Both the position numbers and the translations under genes were made by a program. Shown piece after piece: positions 37,501 to 49,350 of a stretch of DNA of 64,000 bases. Position 1 is the stretch's first letter; every line of letters starts with the position of its first letter. The notes beneath the pieces are model-generated. The model was not told the origin of the DNA. It did not search any database and was given only the letters and a program-made list of their open reading frames with translations. Origin of the DNA: Mangrovimicrobium sp033283325 (GTDB lineage Bacteria > Pseudomonadota > Gammaproteobacteria > Pseudomonadales > Halieaceae). The stretch is taken from positions 1,736,001 to 1,800,000 of the forward strand of contig JAWMQO010000001.1 in the NCBI GenBank assembly GCA_033283325.1, written 5' to 3'.

Positions 37501-37678
37501 GACCAACGCCCAGTTCCTCAAGCCGGCGGTAATCGCCCTGGCTTTCGGCGTGCTCTTCGCACTGCTGGTAACGCTGCTGATGGTGCCGGCGCTGTACGCC
37601 ATCGGTGGGGACGTTACCCGCAGGGCGGGCGTGCTGAAGTCCTGGATAAGCGGCCACAAGGGGCAGGTCCACACCTGA
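34562..37678 (+). CDS. RND efflux permease (HAE1-like)
   Basis: A 1038-residue proton-driven transporter of the AcrB/MMPL superfamily. It has 12 transmembrane helices in two sixes separated by large periplasmic loops. The N-terminal motif IAWWVHNPVAANLLMIGIVL, GIVVDDAIVVGESIHHHA with the conserved Asp pair in TM4, and AAAGVVVNDNLVLVDYI in TM10 are visible. The substrate range cannot be read from the sequence. It forms an operon with the adaptor 3 bases upstream, and a hairpin array begins right after its stop. Confidence 0.95.
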   Translation: MQRMIAWWVHNPVAANLLMIGIVLSGILGLQAIEKEAFPDIKINQATISVDWPGANPQEVEEQLIVRIEQSLENVDEVYHYYSTATEGRAEIAVSTYPNTDVNNFVNEVKNAVDAVTSLPSDIEPPRVQRTQNRNEMIRVAVYGDISERELTRLAQDLKDEIAALPYISTIELFGARAEEVTIELSEDAMRRYGLSFEEVASAIRSNSINLSSGQVRTPTGDVQLRARNLADNQRDFERIVIRQSADGGVVRVGDVARVIDGFEDNEILATLNGQPSVLLQIQNTENMQVVKASEAVKAWILEAEPRLPQGVKLDLWFDTADIYNERMGLIAESAYQGLALVLLVLLLSLRPKVALWVTVGIAIAFIGTFALLPTNDVSMNVMSSFAFLMVLGIVVDDAIVVGESIHHHAHESGGGATSAIEGAFAVSRPVLFAVLTTMIAFAPWLFVSGEASQMTRQLSIVITVALTISLIEAFFILPAHLRHLEPRGELHGLARLQQRAEHSIIDFAHNIYRPILERAVAHRYLTASFFVGAFLISIGIFTSGWVKFYFMPQVESEQININVELPSGTPYSRALEILAQLQDAERRLIEEVDMQAAESGEGTGKLIEGWYTRSRRDSVIAIVKLAPPEVRDMSAKQAAERLRELVGEIPDADEIGVNYSLTDNGADVTYLLKHRDAETLSQASRDLRKQISSYEGTFFVRDSQRGESDEIILNLRPGAEKLGITLAEVSRQVRQAYYGEEVQRLPREHGDAKVMVKYPKEQRQNLSSLEHFRVRTDDGRELPLLSVVEVELANGAQRIQRRDGSRYIRVQADMDEDLMGSITKDIRENFLPELEQRYSGLEILKGGQQEEEEEFFNEILALYAVALFMMYALIAVAFHSYWLPLLVMTAIPFGFMGAIFGHLIFGLPMAMFSYFGIGAAAGVVVNDNLVLVDYIGRLREQGKSLVDAIIEAGVNRFRPIMLTTVTTFVGLAPIMVERATNAQFLKPAVIALAFGVLFALLVTLLMVPALYAIGGDVTRRAGVLKSWISGHKGQVHT

Positions 37679-37693
37679 TCTCAGACGGGCTCC

Positions 37694-38210
37694 GTGGCAC
37701 CCACCCTGCCCCCTCTGGTGCCAAATTCCGGGCTCCATCTGCATTTGGGTCCCCGTCACTCGAAAGCGTTTATACTCGCGCCGGGAACCCAAATGCAGCT
37801 GAAGCCCTGACGCAGTACCAGTTGCGGCCGTGGACTCGCACGGCGCGAGCATCCGGCGGGGATTTTGCCCGTGCGACGACTCAGAACGCTTTGGAGGAGT
37901 ACGGGCAAAATCCCCGGCGGATGCGGATTCGTGGCACCCATTCTGCCCACTTCGGTGCCAAGATCCGGACTCCGTCTCTGTTCGGGTCCCCGGCACTCGA
38001 AAGCGTTTATACTCGCGCCAGGAACCCGAACAGAGCCGTAGCCCTGGCGCCCTGCCAGTAGGCGGCGGTGGACTCGCAATGGGCGAGCATCCGGCGGGGA
38101 GTTTGCCCGTGCGACGACTCAGAACGCTTTGGAGGAGTACGGGTAAAATCCCCGGCGGATGCGGGTTTGTGGCTCCCGATCGGATCGCTCACGGAGTGAG
38201 CTCCTACAGG
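37694..38210 (+). repeat. Hairpin array 1 (A-B-A-B plus terminal half REP)
   Basis: Two copies of a unit of about 238 bp. The A hairpins are at 37729-37809 and 37965-38047, and the B hairpins at 37849-37924 and 38087-38162. Spacers contain GGCACC / GGTGCC mini-stems. B arms are 24 bases (here one or more mismatches) around a 28-base loop containing AGAACGCTTTGG. A loops contain CGAAAGCGTTTATACTCG. The two A stems differ by paired changes: GCATTTGGGT with ACCCAAATGC, against CTGTTCGGGT with ACCCGAACAG. The array ends with a REP half (38181-38210, GCTCACGGAGTGAGCTCC). It lies between the convergent RND permease and the DUF1244 gene. Confidence 0.93.
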
Positions 38211-38219
38211 GGCGTGGGG

Positions 38220-38528
38220 CTACTTTTCAGCCTGGTGCGCGTCAAAGGCGGCGAGCTGCTCCGGTGTCGCCTCGGTCTGGTATTTTTCCTTCCACTCGGC
38301 ATACGGCATACCGTAAACGTGTTCGCGGGCGTGGTCGTAATCCATCTCGACGCCGCGCTCTTCGGCCGCGCTGACATACCACTTTGACAGGCAGTTGCGG
38401 CAGAAACCCGCCAGTTCCATGAGTTCAATATTCTGAACGTCCTTGCGACTGTCCAGGTGTTCCAGCAGACGGCGGAACACCGCCGCCTCGATGGCGTCGC
38501 TCTTTTCCTGCTCAATCGTGCATGACAT
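38220..38528 (-). CDS. DUF1244-domain protein
   Basis: A 102-residue soluble protein of the DUF1244 family: MSCTIEQEKSDAIEAAVFRR at the start, AGFCRNCLSKWYVSAAEERG in the centre (conserved C-x-x-C and W), then DYDHAREHVYGMPYAEWKEK. Its function is unknown in all members. The ATG at 38528 has AGGAG upstream; the in-frame extension to 38690 overlaps dnaE and is not supported. It is 17 bases downstream of dnaE on the same strand, so co-transcription is likely. Confidence 0.92.
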   Translation of the reverse strand: MSCTIEQEKSDAIEAAVFRRLLEHLDSRKDVQNIELMELAGFCRNCLSKWYVSAAEERGVEMDYDHAREHVYGMPYAEWKEKYQTEATPEQLAAFDAHQAEK

Positions 38529-38545
38529 GGTTCTACTCCTATTCT

Positions 38546-42028
<3,483 letters not shown>

Positions 42029-42059
42029 GGAGGAAGTGTAACCCGGTCCGACTGGACTG

Positions 42060-42451
42060 TCGCGCAGCGCGAGCATCCGGCGGGGATTTTGCCCGCGCGA
42101 CGACTCAGAACGCTTTGGAGGAGCGCGGGTAAAATCCCCGGCGGATGCGGATTGGTGGCACCCAACCTGCCCGCTTCAGTGCCATGATCCGGGCTCCGTC
42201 TCTGTTCGGGTCCCCGGCACTCGAAAGCGTTTATACTCGCGCCGGGAACCCGAACAGAGCCGAAGCCCTGGCGCCCTGCCGTAAGGCGGCGGTGGACTCG
42301 CACCGACCGAGCATCCGGCGGGGAGTTTGCCCGTGCGACGACTCAGAACGCTTTGGAGGAGCGCGGGTAAACTCCCCGGCGGATGCGGATTGGTTGCACC
42401 CAAGTGCTCAATATCGCAAAGCTAGATCGCTCACAGAGTGAGCTCCCACAG
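42060..42451 (+). repeat. Hairpin array 2 (B-A-B plus terminal half REP)
   Basis: The B hairpins are at 42073-42148 and 42311-42386 (period 238), with an A hairpin at 42189-42271 and a REP half at 42425-42451 (GCTCACAGAGTGAGCTCC). In these B copies the innermost pair of the stem is C-G in place of the T-A found in array 1 (GCCCGC against GCCCGT). The second copy has GAGTTT / AAACTC instead of GATTTT / AAAATC. The loops are unchanged. The array fills the space upstream of dnaE and downstream of sspB. Confidence 0.93.
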
Positions 42452-42460
42452 GGGGATGGG

Positions 42461-42868
42461 TTATTTGACGACCTTGAGGGAGGGGCGGCGCTCGATCTTG
42501 CCGCCATCAGGGCCGCCTGAATCCGGCGGAGTATCCTCCGGAGGTGGCTCACCGGTCTCGGGCTCGAAGACCATGCCCTGCCCGTTCTCGCGGGCGTAGA
42601 TGCCGATGACCGCGCCGACCGGGACGAAGATATCAGTGGCAACACCACCGAAGCGGCCGTTGAAGGCCACCGCGGCATTGTTGATGTCCAGGTCCATGAC
42701 CGCCGTGGGGGAAATATTCAGGACGATCTGGCCGTCCTTCACATATTGCTCCGGCACCATCACGTTTTCGATGGTGGCGTCTACAAGAATGTAGGGCGTA
42801 CAGTCATTGTCGACGATCCACTCGTAGAGGGCTCGCATGATGTAGGGCCGGCTGGGGCTCATGGACAT
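42461..42868 (-). CDS. sspB: ClpXP protease specificity-enhancing factor SspB
   Basis: A 135-residue adaptor that delivers ssrA-tagged proteins to ClpXP. The folded domain (about 5-110) shows SPSRPYIMRALYEWIVDNDC, and NISPTAVMDLDINNAAVAFN with the peptide-binding groove. A Pro/Gly-rich linker follows, then the C-terminal ClpX-binding motif RPSLKVVK. It is 22 bases after sspA, as an operon. Confidence 0.97.
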   Translation of the reverse strand: MSMSPSRPYIMRALYEWIVDNDCTPYILVDATIENVMVPEQYVKDGQIVLNISPTAVMDLDINNAAVAFNGRFGGVATDIFVPVGAVIGIYARENGQGMVFEPETGEPPPEDTPPDSGGPDGGKIERRPSLKVVK

Positions 42869-42890
42869 AATACCGATGGACTCCAGCGCC

Positions 42891-43523
42891 TCAGGAACGC
42901 ATCTCCCTCTCCTGCTCAGAGAGGCTCTCCTGGAAGGACTCCCGGGAAAAGAGTGAATCCATGTAGGCCAGCAGCGGCTTGGTCTGCTTGGAGGAACGGA
43001 TGTCGATACCCAGGGAGGGCAGGCGCCAGAGGATCGGTGCGATACAGCAATCCACCAGGGTGAATTCCTCGCTCATGAAGAAAGGCTTCTCGGCGAAGAT
43101 CGGCGCGATCGCGGTAATACCGTCTTTCAGTTCCTTGGTGGACTTCTTGATGACGTTCTCGCTGCGGGTGTTGAGGATGGCGTCCACCAGCGCGCACCAG
43201 TCGCGCTCGATGCGGTGGATCAGCAGGCGGCTTTCCGCGCGGGCCACCGGGTAGACCGGCAGCAAGGGCGGGTGGGGAAAGCGCTCGTCGAGGTATTCCA
43301 TCATGACCTTGGACTCGTAGAGGATCAGGTCGCGATCCACCAGGGTCGGCAGGCTGTTGTAGGGATTGACCTCGGACAGTTCCGCCGGCGGGTGGGCCGC
43401 ATCTGTCTCGACGAGATCCACAGTCACACCCTTCTCGGCCAGCACTATCCGAACGCGATGGCTGTAGTGGCTGGCAGGATCTGAAAAGAAGGTCATGGAG
43501 GACCGTTTTGTCACAACACCCAT
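42891..43523 (-). CDS. sspA: Stringent starvation protein A
   Basis: A 210-residue GST-fold protein that binds RNA polymerase in the stationary phase and acid-stress response. It has the thioredoxin-like N-terminal domain (TFFSDPASHYSHRVRIVLAE, lacking the GST catalytic residue) and the surface segment needed for polymerase binding. It is followed by sspB and preceded by the cytochrome bc1 genes, the common gammaproteobacterial order. Confidence 0.96.
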   Translation of the reverse strand: MGVVTKRSSMTFFSDPASHYSHRVRIVLAEKGVTVDLVETDAAHPPAELSEVNPYNSLPTLVDRDLILYESKVMMEYLDERFPHPPLLPVYPVARAESRLLIHRIERDWCALVDAILNTRSENVIKKSTKELKDGITAIAPIFAEKPFFMSEEFTLVDCCIAPILWRLPSLGIDIRSSKQTKPLLAYMDSLFSRESFQESLSEQEREMRS

Positions 43524-43590
43524 GGGGAGTTCCTCAATTACTTGGCAGTGAACGGCGGCGCCGAAGCGCCGCCGGGAGGACCGTTTCCGG

Positions 43591-45630
43591 TCAGTGCACG
43601 TCCTTCCAGTATTCGCGGTTCAGCAACCAGGCGAAGACGAAGAACAGGGCGATAAACAGCAGAACGAAGATGCCGGCGCGCTGGCGCCCGGCCGCCATCG
43701 GCTCTGCGGTGTAGGCAAGAAAATTAACCAGGTCGTACATGGCGCTATCGAATTCTTCCGGCGACATGCTGCCCTCCTCGACGATGTCGAAGCGGCCGCA
43801 GGGGTCTTCCAGGATGTCCTCGCCAGTCAGCGGGTCGCGCTTGATGCCACCGTTGTGAGCCTTCACCGGGCCCATGGCGCAATCCTGCATGCCCTGCAGT
43901 TCCAGCAGCACATGCGGCATGCCTACGTCCTTGAACACGCGGTTGTTGACGCCGTAGGGGCGGCTGTCGTCCTTGTGGAAGTTACGCAGGTAGGTGTAGA
44001 GCCACTCCGGCTGACGGGCGCGGGAGACCAGGGTGAGGTCCGGCGGGGTGGCGCCGAACCACTTCTTGGCGACCTTGTCGTCCATCGCGTTTTCCATCAG
44101 CGAGCCGATCTTCTCCTCAGGGTCGAAGATCAGGTTGGCCTGCATCAGGTCCTCGGGGATGCCGAGGTCGCTGGCGACGCGGTTGTAGCGGGAGTACTGC
44201 AGCGAGTGACAGCCCATGCAGTAGTTCATGTACAGCTTGGCGCCGTTCTGCAGGGAGGCCTTGTCGGTGGGCTCGGCCACGAACTCGTCGCAGTCGATGG
44301 CGCCACAGGCGTGGGCGGACTCGGCGCCTACCGCCTTGAGCGGCAGGATGGTCAGGAGCATCACCAGCAGGAACACGCCAATGCTGCGCCAGAAGCCCAT
44401 GCCGCCGTCCATGGTGACCCGCTCCGGAACCGGCTTGGTCTTGTCCATGGCGGACCAGATCGGCATCAGCAGGAAGAAGGCGAAGTAGAAGATCGAGCAG
44501 ATCTGCGCGAGGAAGGTGCGCGAGGCAGTCGGTGCCTTCACGCCCAGTACACCCAGGATCAGGAAGCTCGCGACGAACAGGACCAGCATCACGCGGTTGA
44601 TGTTGCCGCGGTAGCGCCAGGATTTCACCGGGCTCCGGTCCAGCCAGGGCAGCAGGAAGGGAATCGCCACTGACGCAGCAAATGCGATAAAGCCCCAGAA
44701 CTTGTCCGGCACCGCGCGCAGTACGGAATAGAACGGTGTGAAGTACCAGACCGGCGCGATGTGCTCCGGGGTCTTCAGGTTATTGGCTTCCTCGAAGTTG
44801 GCGAACTCGAGGAAGTAACCGCCCATCTCCGGCAGGAAGAAAATAATGCCGCAGAAGATGAACAGGAAGACCGCGATCGCCTGCAGGTCGTGCACGGTGT
44901 AGTAAGGGTGGAAAGCCACGCCGTCTACCGGGATGCCATCGGGCCCCTTGTTCTTCTTGATCTCGACGCCGTCCGGGTTGTTGGACCCCACTTCGTGCAG
45001 TGCCAGCAGGTGGAGTACCACCAGCGCCAGCAGGACGATGGGCAGGGCCACCACGTGCAATGCGAAGAAGCGGTTCAGGGTAATGCCGGAGATCAGGTAG
45101 TCACCGCGGATCCAGGTGACGATGTCCTCGCCGACCACGGGAATCGCGCCGAAGAGGGAGATGATCACCTGGGCGCCCCAGTAGGACATCTGGCCCCAGG
45201 GCAGTACATAACCCACGAAGGCCTCGGCCATCAGGATGACAAAAATGAGCATGCCGAAGATCCAGATCAGCTCCCGCGGCTTCTTGTAGGAGCCGTAGAG
45301 CAACGCCCGGAACATGTGCAGGTAGACCACCACGAAGAAGGCCGAGGCGCCGGTGGAGTGCATGTAGCGCAGTATCCAGCCGTAGTCGACGTCGCGCATG
45401 ATGTATTCCACCGAGGCGAAGGCCTGCTCCGCGCTCGGGGTGTAGTTCATGGTCAGCCAGATGCCGGTGAGCAACTGGTTGACCAGCACCAGCAGGGACA
45501 GCACACCGAAGAAATACCAGAAGTTGAAGTTCTTGGGCGCGTAGTACTTGCCCATGTGGGTATTCCACGCCCGCATGATCGGCAGGCGGGCATCGACCCA
45601 GTCGCGTAAACCGAGAAGCATGTTATTCAT
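43591..45630 (-). CDS. Fused cytochrome b / cytochrome c1 of the bc1 complex
   Basis: A 679-residue protein combining both subunits of quinol:cytochrome c reductase. Residues 1-405 are cytochrome b: heme His91, His105, His192 and His207 in two TM helices, LPWGQMSYWGAQV, and PVWY in place of PEWY (IAPVWYFTPFYS). The usual end KPVPERVT runs without a stop into an embedded signal-like helix (410-432, SIGVFLLVMLLTILPLKAVG) and then cytochrome c1 with CMGCH (471-475), DVGMPHVLL (axial Met) and a C-terminal anchor. This resembles the fbcH precursor of Bradyrhizobium, which signal peptidase splits. It overlaps petA by one base (TGATG). Confidence 0.93.
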   Translation of the reverse strand: MNNMLLGLRDWVDARLPIMRAWNTHMGKYYAPKNFNFWYFFGVLSLLVLVNQLLTGIWLTMNYTPSAEQAFASVEYIMRDVDYGWILRYMHSTGASAFFVVVYLHMFRALLYGSYKKPRELIWIFGMLIFVILMAEAFVGYVLPWGQMSYWGAQVIISLFGAIPVVGEDIVTWIRGDYLISGITLNRFFALHVVALPIVLLALVVLHLLALHEVGSNNPDGVEIKKNKGPDGIPVDGVAFHPYYTVHDLQAIAVFLFIFCGIIFFLPEMGGYFLEFANFEEANNLKTPEHIAPVWYFTPFYSVLRAVPDKFWGFIAFAASVAIPFLLPWLDRSPVKSWRYRGNINRVMLVLFVASFLILGVLGVKAPTASRTFLAQICSIFYFAFFLLMPIWSAMDKTKPVPERVTMDGGMGFWRSIGVFLLVMLLTILPLKAVGAESAHACGAIDCDEFVAEPTDKASLQNGAKLYMNYCMGCHSLQYSRYNRVASDLGIPEDLMQANLIFDPEEKIGSLMENAMDDKVAKKWFGATPPDLTLVSRARQPEWLYTYLRNFHKDDSRPYGVNNRVFKDVGMPHVLLELQGMQDCAMGPVKAHNGGIKRDPLTGEDILEDPCGRFDIVEEGSMSPEEFDSAMYDLVNFLAYTAEPMAAGRQRAGIFVLLFIALFFVFAWLLNREYWKDVH

Positions 45631-46226
45631 CAGACGGCCTCCGCATCTACGCCAATTACGATCACGTTGTCACCCTCGTAGGAATACGGAGGCACCACCA
45701 GGTTGGCGGAAGCGGGGACACCCTTGTAGACCCTGCCCGCCAGGTCGAACTTCGAACCGTGGCAGGGGCAGAAGAAACCGCCGACCCAGGAGTCGCCGCC
45801 GAGGTCGGCAGCGCCCACTTCCGGGCGGAATTTCGGCGCGCAGCCGAGGTGGGTACAGAGCCCGACGAGCACCATGATCTCGGGCTTCAGGGCGCGGTCC
45901 TCGCCGGTGATGTAGGCGGGTTGCTCGGAAATCTCGGATTGCGGATCCTTCAGCTCGCCATCCAGCGCGGGCAGACCTTCCAGTTGCTCCGGGGTGCGAT
46001 GAATAATGTAAACGGGTTTACCGCGCCACTCTTCGGTGACCATCTGGCCCGGTTCAAGCTTGCCGATATCAACCTTCACCGGCGCGCCGGCGGCCTTGGC
46101 CTTGGCGGAAGGGTTCCAGGAACCCAGGAACGGCACCGCGATGCCCACTGCACCGGCAACTCCCACCGCACTGGTGGCAGCGGTCAGGAACTTCCGCCTG
46201 CCGGAGTTTACTCCATCACTACTCAT
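45630..46226 (-). CDS. petA: Rieske iron-sulfur subunit of the bc1 complex
   Basis: A 198-residue Rieske protein with a twin-arginine type signal anchor (SGRRKFLTAATSAVGVAGAV). The cluster ligands are in CTHLGCAP and CPCHGSKFD. It carries electrons from quinol to cytochrome c1 and is the first gene of the petA-petBC unit, overlapping the next start by one base. Confidence 0.97.
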   Translation of the reverse strand: MSSDGVNSGRRKFLTAATSAVGVAGAVGIAVPFLGSWNPSAKAKAAGAPVKVDIGKLEPGQMVTEEWRGKPVYIIHRTPEQLEGLPALDGELKDPQSEISEQPAYITGEDRALKPEIMVLVGLCTHLGCAPKFRPEVGAADLGGDSWVGGFFCPCHGSKFDLAGRVYKGVPASANLVVPPYSYEGDNVIVIGVDAEAV

Positions 46227-46402
46227 CGTTGATCTCCCCCTAGACTGGAGACGGCATGCGGATGATCACCCACTTGGAACCCACCTCCCACAAAATGCAG
46301 CAAATACTAATGATTTTACAGCGTTCTGACAAGCTGAACGCCTTGATTTACAAGCCTTTTGGCGTCCTGCCAGAACCCGTTCACCAGAGTTTTACAGGCA
46401 TA

Positions 46403-46434
46403 AAAAAACGCCCGCCCGGATTGCGGGCGGACGT
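46403..46434 (-). terminator. Rho-independent terminator of rplM-rpsI
   Basis: On the minus strand GTCCGCCCG-CAATC-CGGGCGGGC is followed by T7. It lies about 29 bases after the rpsI stop. Confidence 0.9.
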
Positions 46435-46462
46435 CTGATCTGGTCGCGGGTACCGACCGGAA

Positions 46463-46855
46463 TTAACGCTTGGAGTACTGCGGACGCTTGCGCGCCTTGC
46501 GCAGGCCGACTTTCTTCCGCTCCACCTCACGGGCGTCGCGGGTAACGTAACCGGCGCCGCGCAGGGCGCTGCGGAGGGATTCATCGTACTCCATCAGGGC
46601 GCGGGTGATGCCGTGGCGAATCGCGCCGGCCTGGCCGAAGCTGCCACCGCCCTGCACAGTCACCTTGATGTCGAATTTGTCATTCAATTCAACCAGTTCG
46701 AGGGGCTGGCGCACGATCATGCGGGCCACTTCGCGACCGAAGTACTGGTCCAGCGGGCGGCTGTTGACGGTGATGTTGCCTTCGCCGCTCTGGATGAATA
46801 CACGGGCAGTGGAAGTCTTCCGGCGCCCTGTTCCGTAATATTGGGTAGCTGACAT
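46463..46855 (-). CDS. rpsI: 30S ribosomal protein S9
   Basis: A 130-residue ribosomal protein whose C-terminal tail KRPQYSKR reaches the P-site tRNA anticodon. The start SATQYYGTGRRKTSTARVFI and the central GGGSFGQAGAIRHGITRAL are canonical. It is 12 bases after rplM, as an operon, and is followed by a terminator. Confidence 0.98.
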   Translation of the reverse strand: MSATQYYGTGRRKTSTARVFIQSGEGNITVNSRPLDQYFGREVARMIVRQPLELVELNDKFDIKVTVQGGGSFGQAGAIRHGITRALMEYDESLRSALRGAGYVTRDAREVERKKVGLRKARKRPQYSKR

Positions 46856-46867
46856 AAATTTAGTCCG

Positions 46868-47296
46868 TTAGATGCTCAGGGGCTGGGGCTGCTGGGCGCT
46901 GTGCGGGTGTTCGGTGCCCGCGTACACTTTCAGCTTCTTGAACATGGCGCGGCCCAGGGGGTTACGCGGCAACATGCCCTTCACTGCGCTCTGGATCACG
47001 CGCTCGGGGGCCTTGTCGATCAACTTTTCAAAGGAGATGGACTTCAGGCCACCCGGATAGCCGGTGTGGCTGTGATACATCTTGTCGGTCGCCTTGGCGC
47101 CGGTTACACGAATTTTCTCCGCATTGATCACGACGATGTAGTCGCCGGTATCTACGTGCGGTGTGTACTCGGCTTTGTGCTTGCCGCGCAAACGATGCGC
47201 GATTTCACTTGCCAGGCGCCCCAGGGTCTTATCAGCGGCATCCACTACGAACCAGTCGCGGGACACGTCTTCTGCTTTGGCACTATAAGTTTTCAT
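46868..47296 (-). CDS. rplM: 50S ribosomal protein L13
   Basis: A 142-residue ribosomal protein (MKTYSAKAEDVSRDWFVVDA; GDYIVVINAEKIRVTGAKAT; MLPRNPLGRAMFKKLKVYAG). The ATG is at 47296; an in-frame extension runs through array 3 and is not real. Normally the rplM leader carries the L13 autoregulation site. Here the leader is followed upstream by the hairpin array starting less than 200 bases away. Confidence 0.98.
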   Translation of the reverse strand: MKTYSAKAEDVSRDWFVVDAADKTLGRLASEIAHRLRGKHKAEYTPHVDTGDYIVVINAEKIRVTGAKATDKMYHSHTGYPGGLKSISFEKLIDKAPERVIQSAVKGMLPRNPLGRAMFKKLKVYAGTEHPHSAQQPQPLSI

Positions 47297-47469
47297 GAGA
47301 ATGACTGCCTCTTGGAGGGCTCCAATTTCGAGAGCGCGAATACTACCCAATGCACGGGGGCTAAGCAAGCGGAAACTCGAATAAATTTCGCTACTTAGGG
47401 CCGGTCCGAAAGTGTGAATTTTGCCGGCTGGGGAGCGGTGGAGGATTATAGCGCAGACGGGCGGTTTCG

Positions 47470-48080
47470 GGGACTCGCACGGCGCGAGCATCCGGCGGGG
47501 AGTTTGCCCGTGCGACGACTCAGAACGCTTTGGAGGAGCGCGGGTAAAATCCCCGCCGGATGCGGGCTTGTGGCACCCGCCCCACCCGTTTCGGTGCCAC
47601 GATCCGGGCTCCAGCCGCATTTGGGTCCCCGGCACTCGAAAGCGTTTATACTCGCGCCGGGAACCCAAATGCAGCTGAAGCCCTGGCGCCCCGCCAGTTA
47701 GCGGCGGTGGACTCGCACCGGGCGAGCATCCGGCGGGGAGTTTGCCCGTGCGACGACTCAGAACGCTTTGGAGGAGTACGGGCAAACTCCCCGGCGGATG
47801 CGGGCTTGTGGCACCCACCCTGCCCTCTCCGGTGCCAAATTCCGGGCTCCGTCTCTGTTTGGGTCCCCGGCACTCGAAAGCGTTTATACTCGCGCCGGGA
47901 ACCCAAATGCAGCTGAAGCCCTGACGCAGTGCCAGTTGCGGCCGGGGACTCGCACTGGGCGAGCATCCGGCGGGGATTTTGCCCGTGCGACGACTCAGAA
48001 CGCTTTGGAGGAGTACGGGTAAAATCCACGCCGGATGCGGGTTTCTGGCACCGGATCGCTCACAGAGTGAGCTCCCACAG
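47470..48080 (+). repeat. Hairpin array 3 (B-A-B-A-B plus terminal half REP), upstream of rplM
   Basis: Longest array. The B hairpins are at 47488-47563, 47726-47801 and 47963-48038, and the A hairpins at 47604-47686 and 47842-47923, with a period of 237-238. A REP half (GCTCACAGAGTGAGCTCC) lies at 48052-48080. The first B copy has a perfectly matched outer stem (GCATCCGGCGGGG with CCCCGCCGGATGC). The second A copy has a left arm of one stem type (CTCTGTTTGGGT) with a right arm of the other (ACCCAAATGCAGC), as expected from recombination between units. It lies between zapE and rplM and could be transcribed from the rplM promoter region on the minus strand. Confidence 0.93.
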
Positions 48081-48105
48081 GAATGCCTCAGGAGTCAGGA
48101 GAGAA

Positions 48106-49206
48106 TCAGGCCTTGTGTTCGCGGGCCAGGTACTCGTGGGACTGCATCTCCTGCAAGCGCGACTGAGTGCGCTGGAACTCGAAGCCCAGGCTGCCGCTGG
48201 CGTAGAGTTCGAGCAGGGGTTTTTCCGCGGCGACCACCAGCTTGACATTGCGGTCGTAGAACTCGTCCACCAGGTTGATGAAGCGGCGCGCCTGGTCGTT
48301 GCGGGTGCCGGTGAATTCGGGGACGCCCGAGAGCAGGACCGCGTGGAATTCCCGGGCCAGTTCGATGTAGTCGTTCTGCGAGCGGGGGCCGTCGCAGAGT
48401 TCGGCGAAATCGAACCAGGCCACGTCGTCGGAGAGGCGGCGACAGGTGAGGAAACGGTCGTTGACCTTGATGCGCTCCCAGTGGCGGCCCGGTTCGACGG
48501 CGAGGGCCTCGAAGCTCGCCTCCAGGCTCTGGTCCGCCGCGGGGCCCAGGGGGCAGTGGTAGAGCTCCGCCTGCTGCAGGGTGCGCAGGCGGTAGTCGAT
48601 GCCCGCGTCCACGTTCACCACCTTGGTGTATTTCTGGATCAGCGCGATGGCCGGCAGGAAGCGCTGGCGCTGCAGGCCGTTGTCGTAGAGTTTTTCGGGG
48701 ACGATGTTGGAGGTAGCGACCAGGGTGACCCCGCGAGCGAAGAGCGCTTCCATCAGTCCACCGAGGATCATCGCGTCGCCGATGTCGGTGACGAAAAATT
48801 CGTCGAAGCAAATGACGATCGCCTCGGCCGCGATGCGGTCGGCGACGATTTCCAGCGGGTTTTTCTCCCCTTCGAGGTTGGTGAGGTCCGTGTGGACCCG
48901 GCGCATGAAACGGTGGAAGTGCACGCGCATCTTGCGCTCGAAGGGCAGGCAGTCGTGGAAGTTGTCCACCAGGTAAGTCTTGCCCCGGCCGACACCGCCC
49001 CAGAGGTAGAGCCCCATTTCCGGTTCTTCCGGCTGGGCACGGAATTTCTTGACCAGGGAGGCGACAAATCCGTCGCGCTGTTTCTGCCGCTCGAGCAGGC
49101 GTCCGTGCAAGTCGTCGAGCAGGCGCACGGCCTGCTCCTGGGCGGGGTCGTGACTGAAACCCTCCCGTTGCAGATCGGCCTGATAGCGCTGCCAGGGTGT
49201 GCTCAT
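48106..49206 (-). CDS. zapE: Cell division ATPase ZapE (AFG1 family)
   Basis: A 366-residue P-loop ATPase that associates with the Z-ring under stress in E. coli. Walker A is WGGVGRGKTYLVDN, Walker B is IVICFDEFFVTDIGDA, and the AFG1-type start STPWQRYQADLQREGF is present. It is divergent from zapG, which is common in this group and supports the assignment. Confidence 0.96.
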   Translation of the reverse strand: MSTPWQRYQADLQREGFSHDPAQEQAVRLLDDLHGRLLERQKQRDGFVASLVKKFRAQPEEPEMGLYLWGGVGRGKTYLVDNFHDCLPFERKMRVHFHRFMRRVHTDLTNLEGEKNPLEIVADRIAAEAIVICFDEFFVTDIGDAMILGGLMEALFARGVTLVATSNIVPEKLYDNGLQRQRFLPAIALIQKYTKVVNVDAGIDYRLRTLQQAELYHCPLGPAADQSLEASFEALAVEPGRHWERIKVNDRFLTCRRLSDDVAWFDFAELCDGPRSQNDYIELAREFHAVLLSGVPEFTGTRNDQARRFINLVDEFYDRNVKLVVAAEKPLLELYASGSLGFEFQRTQSRLQEMQSHEYLAREHKA

Positions 49207-49350
49207 GCGGGTATCTGTGAAGGTGGAACCGGGCGCGACACTTTACCCACAGCCCCGGGGAATGGCAACGCCGCAGATAAGCTACATCGGCCCGCGCAAT
49301 TGCGGTTATACTGCGCGTTCGCCAGGCTATCGGATTCACAAGGAGCTATC

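Noticed and set aside
47421..48022. Small ORFs inside array 3 (and similar ones in arrays 1 and 2)
   Set aside because: They arise because the repeat unit is open in several frames; the same peptide appears in every array, and no ribosome binding site or independent conservation is seen.
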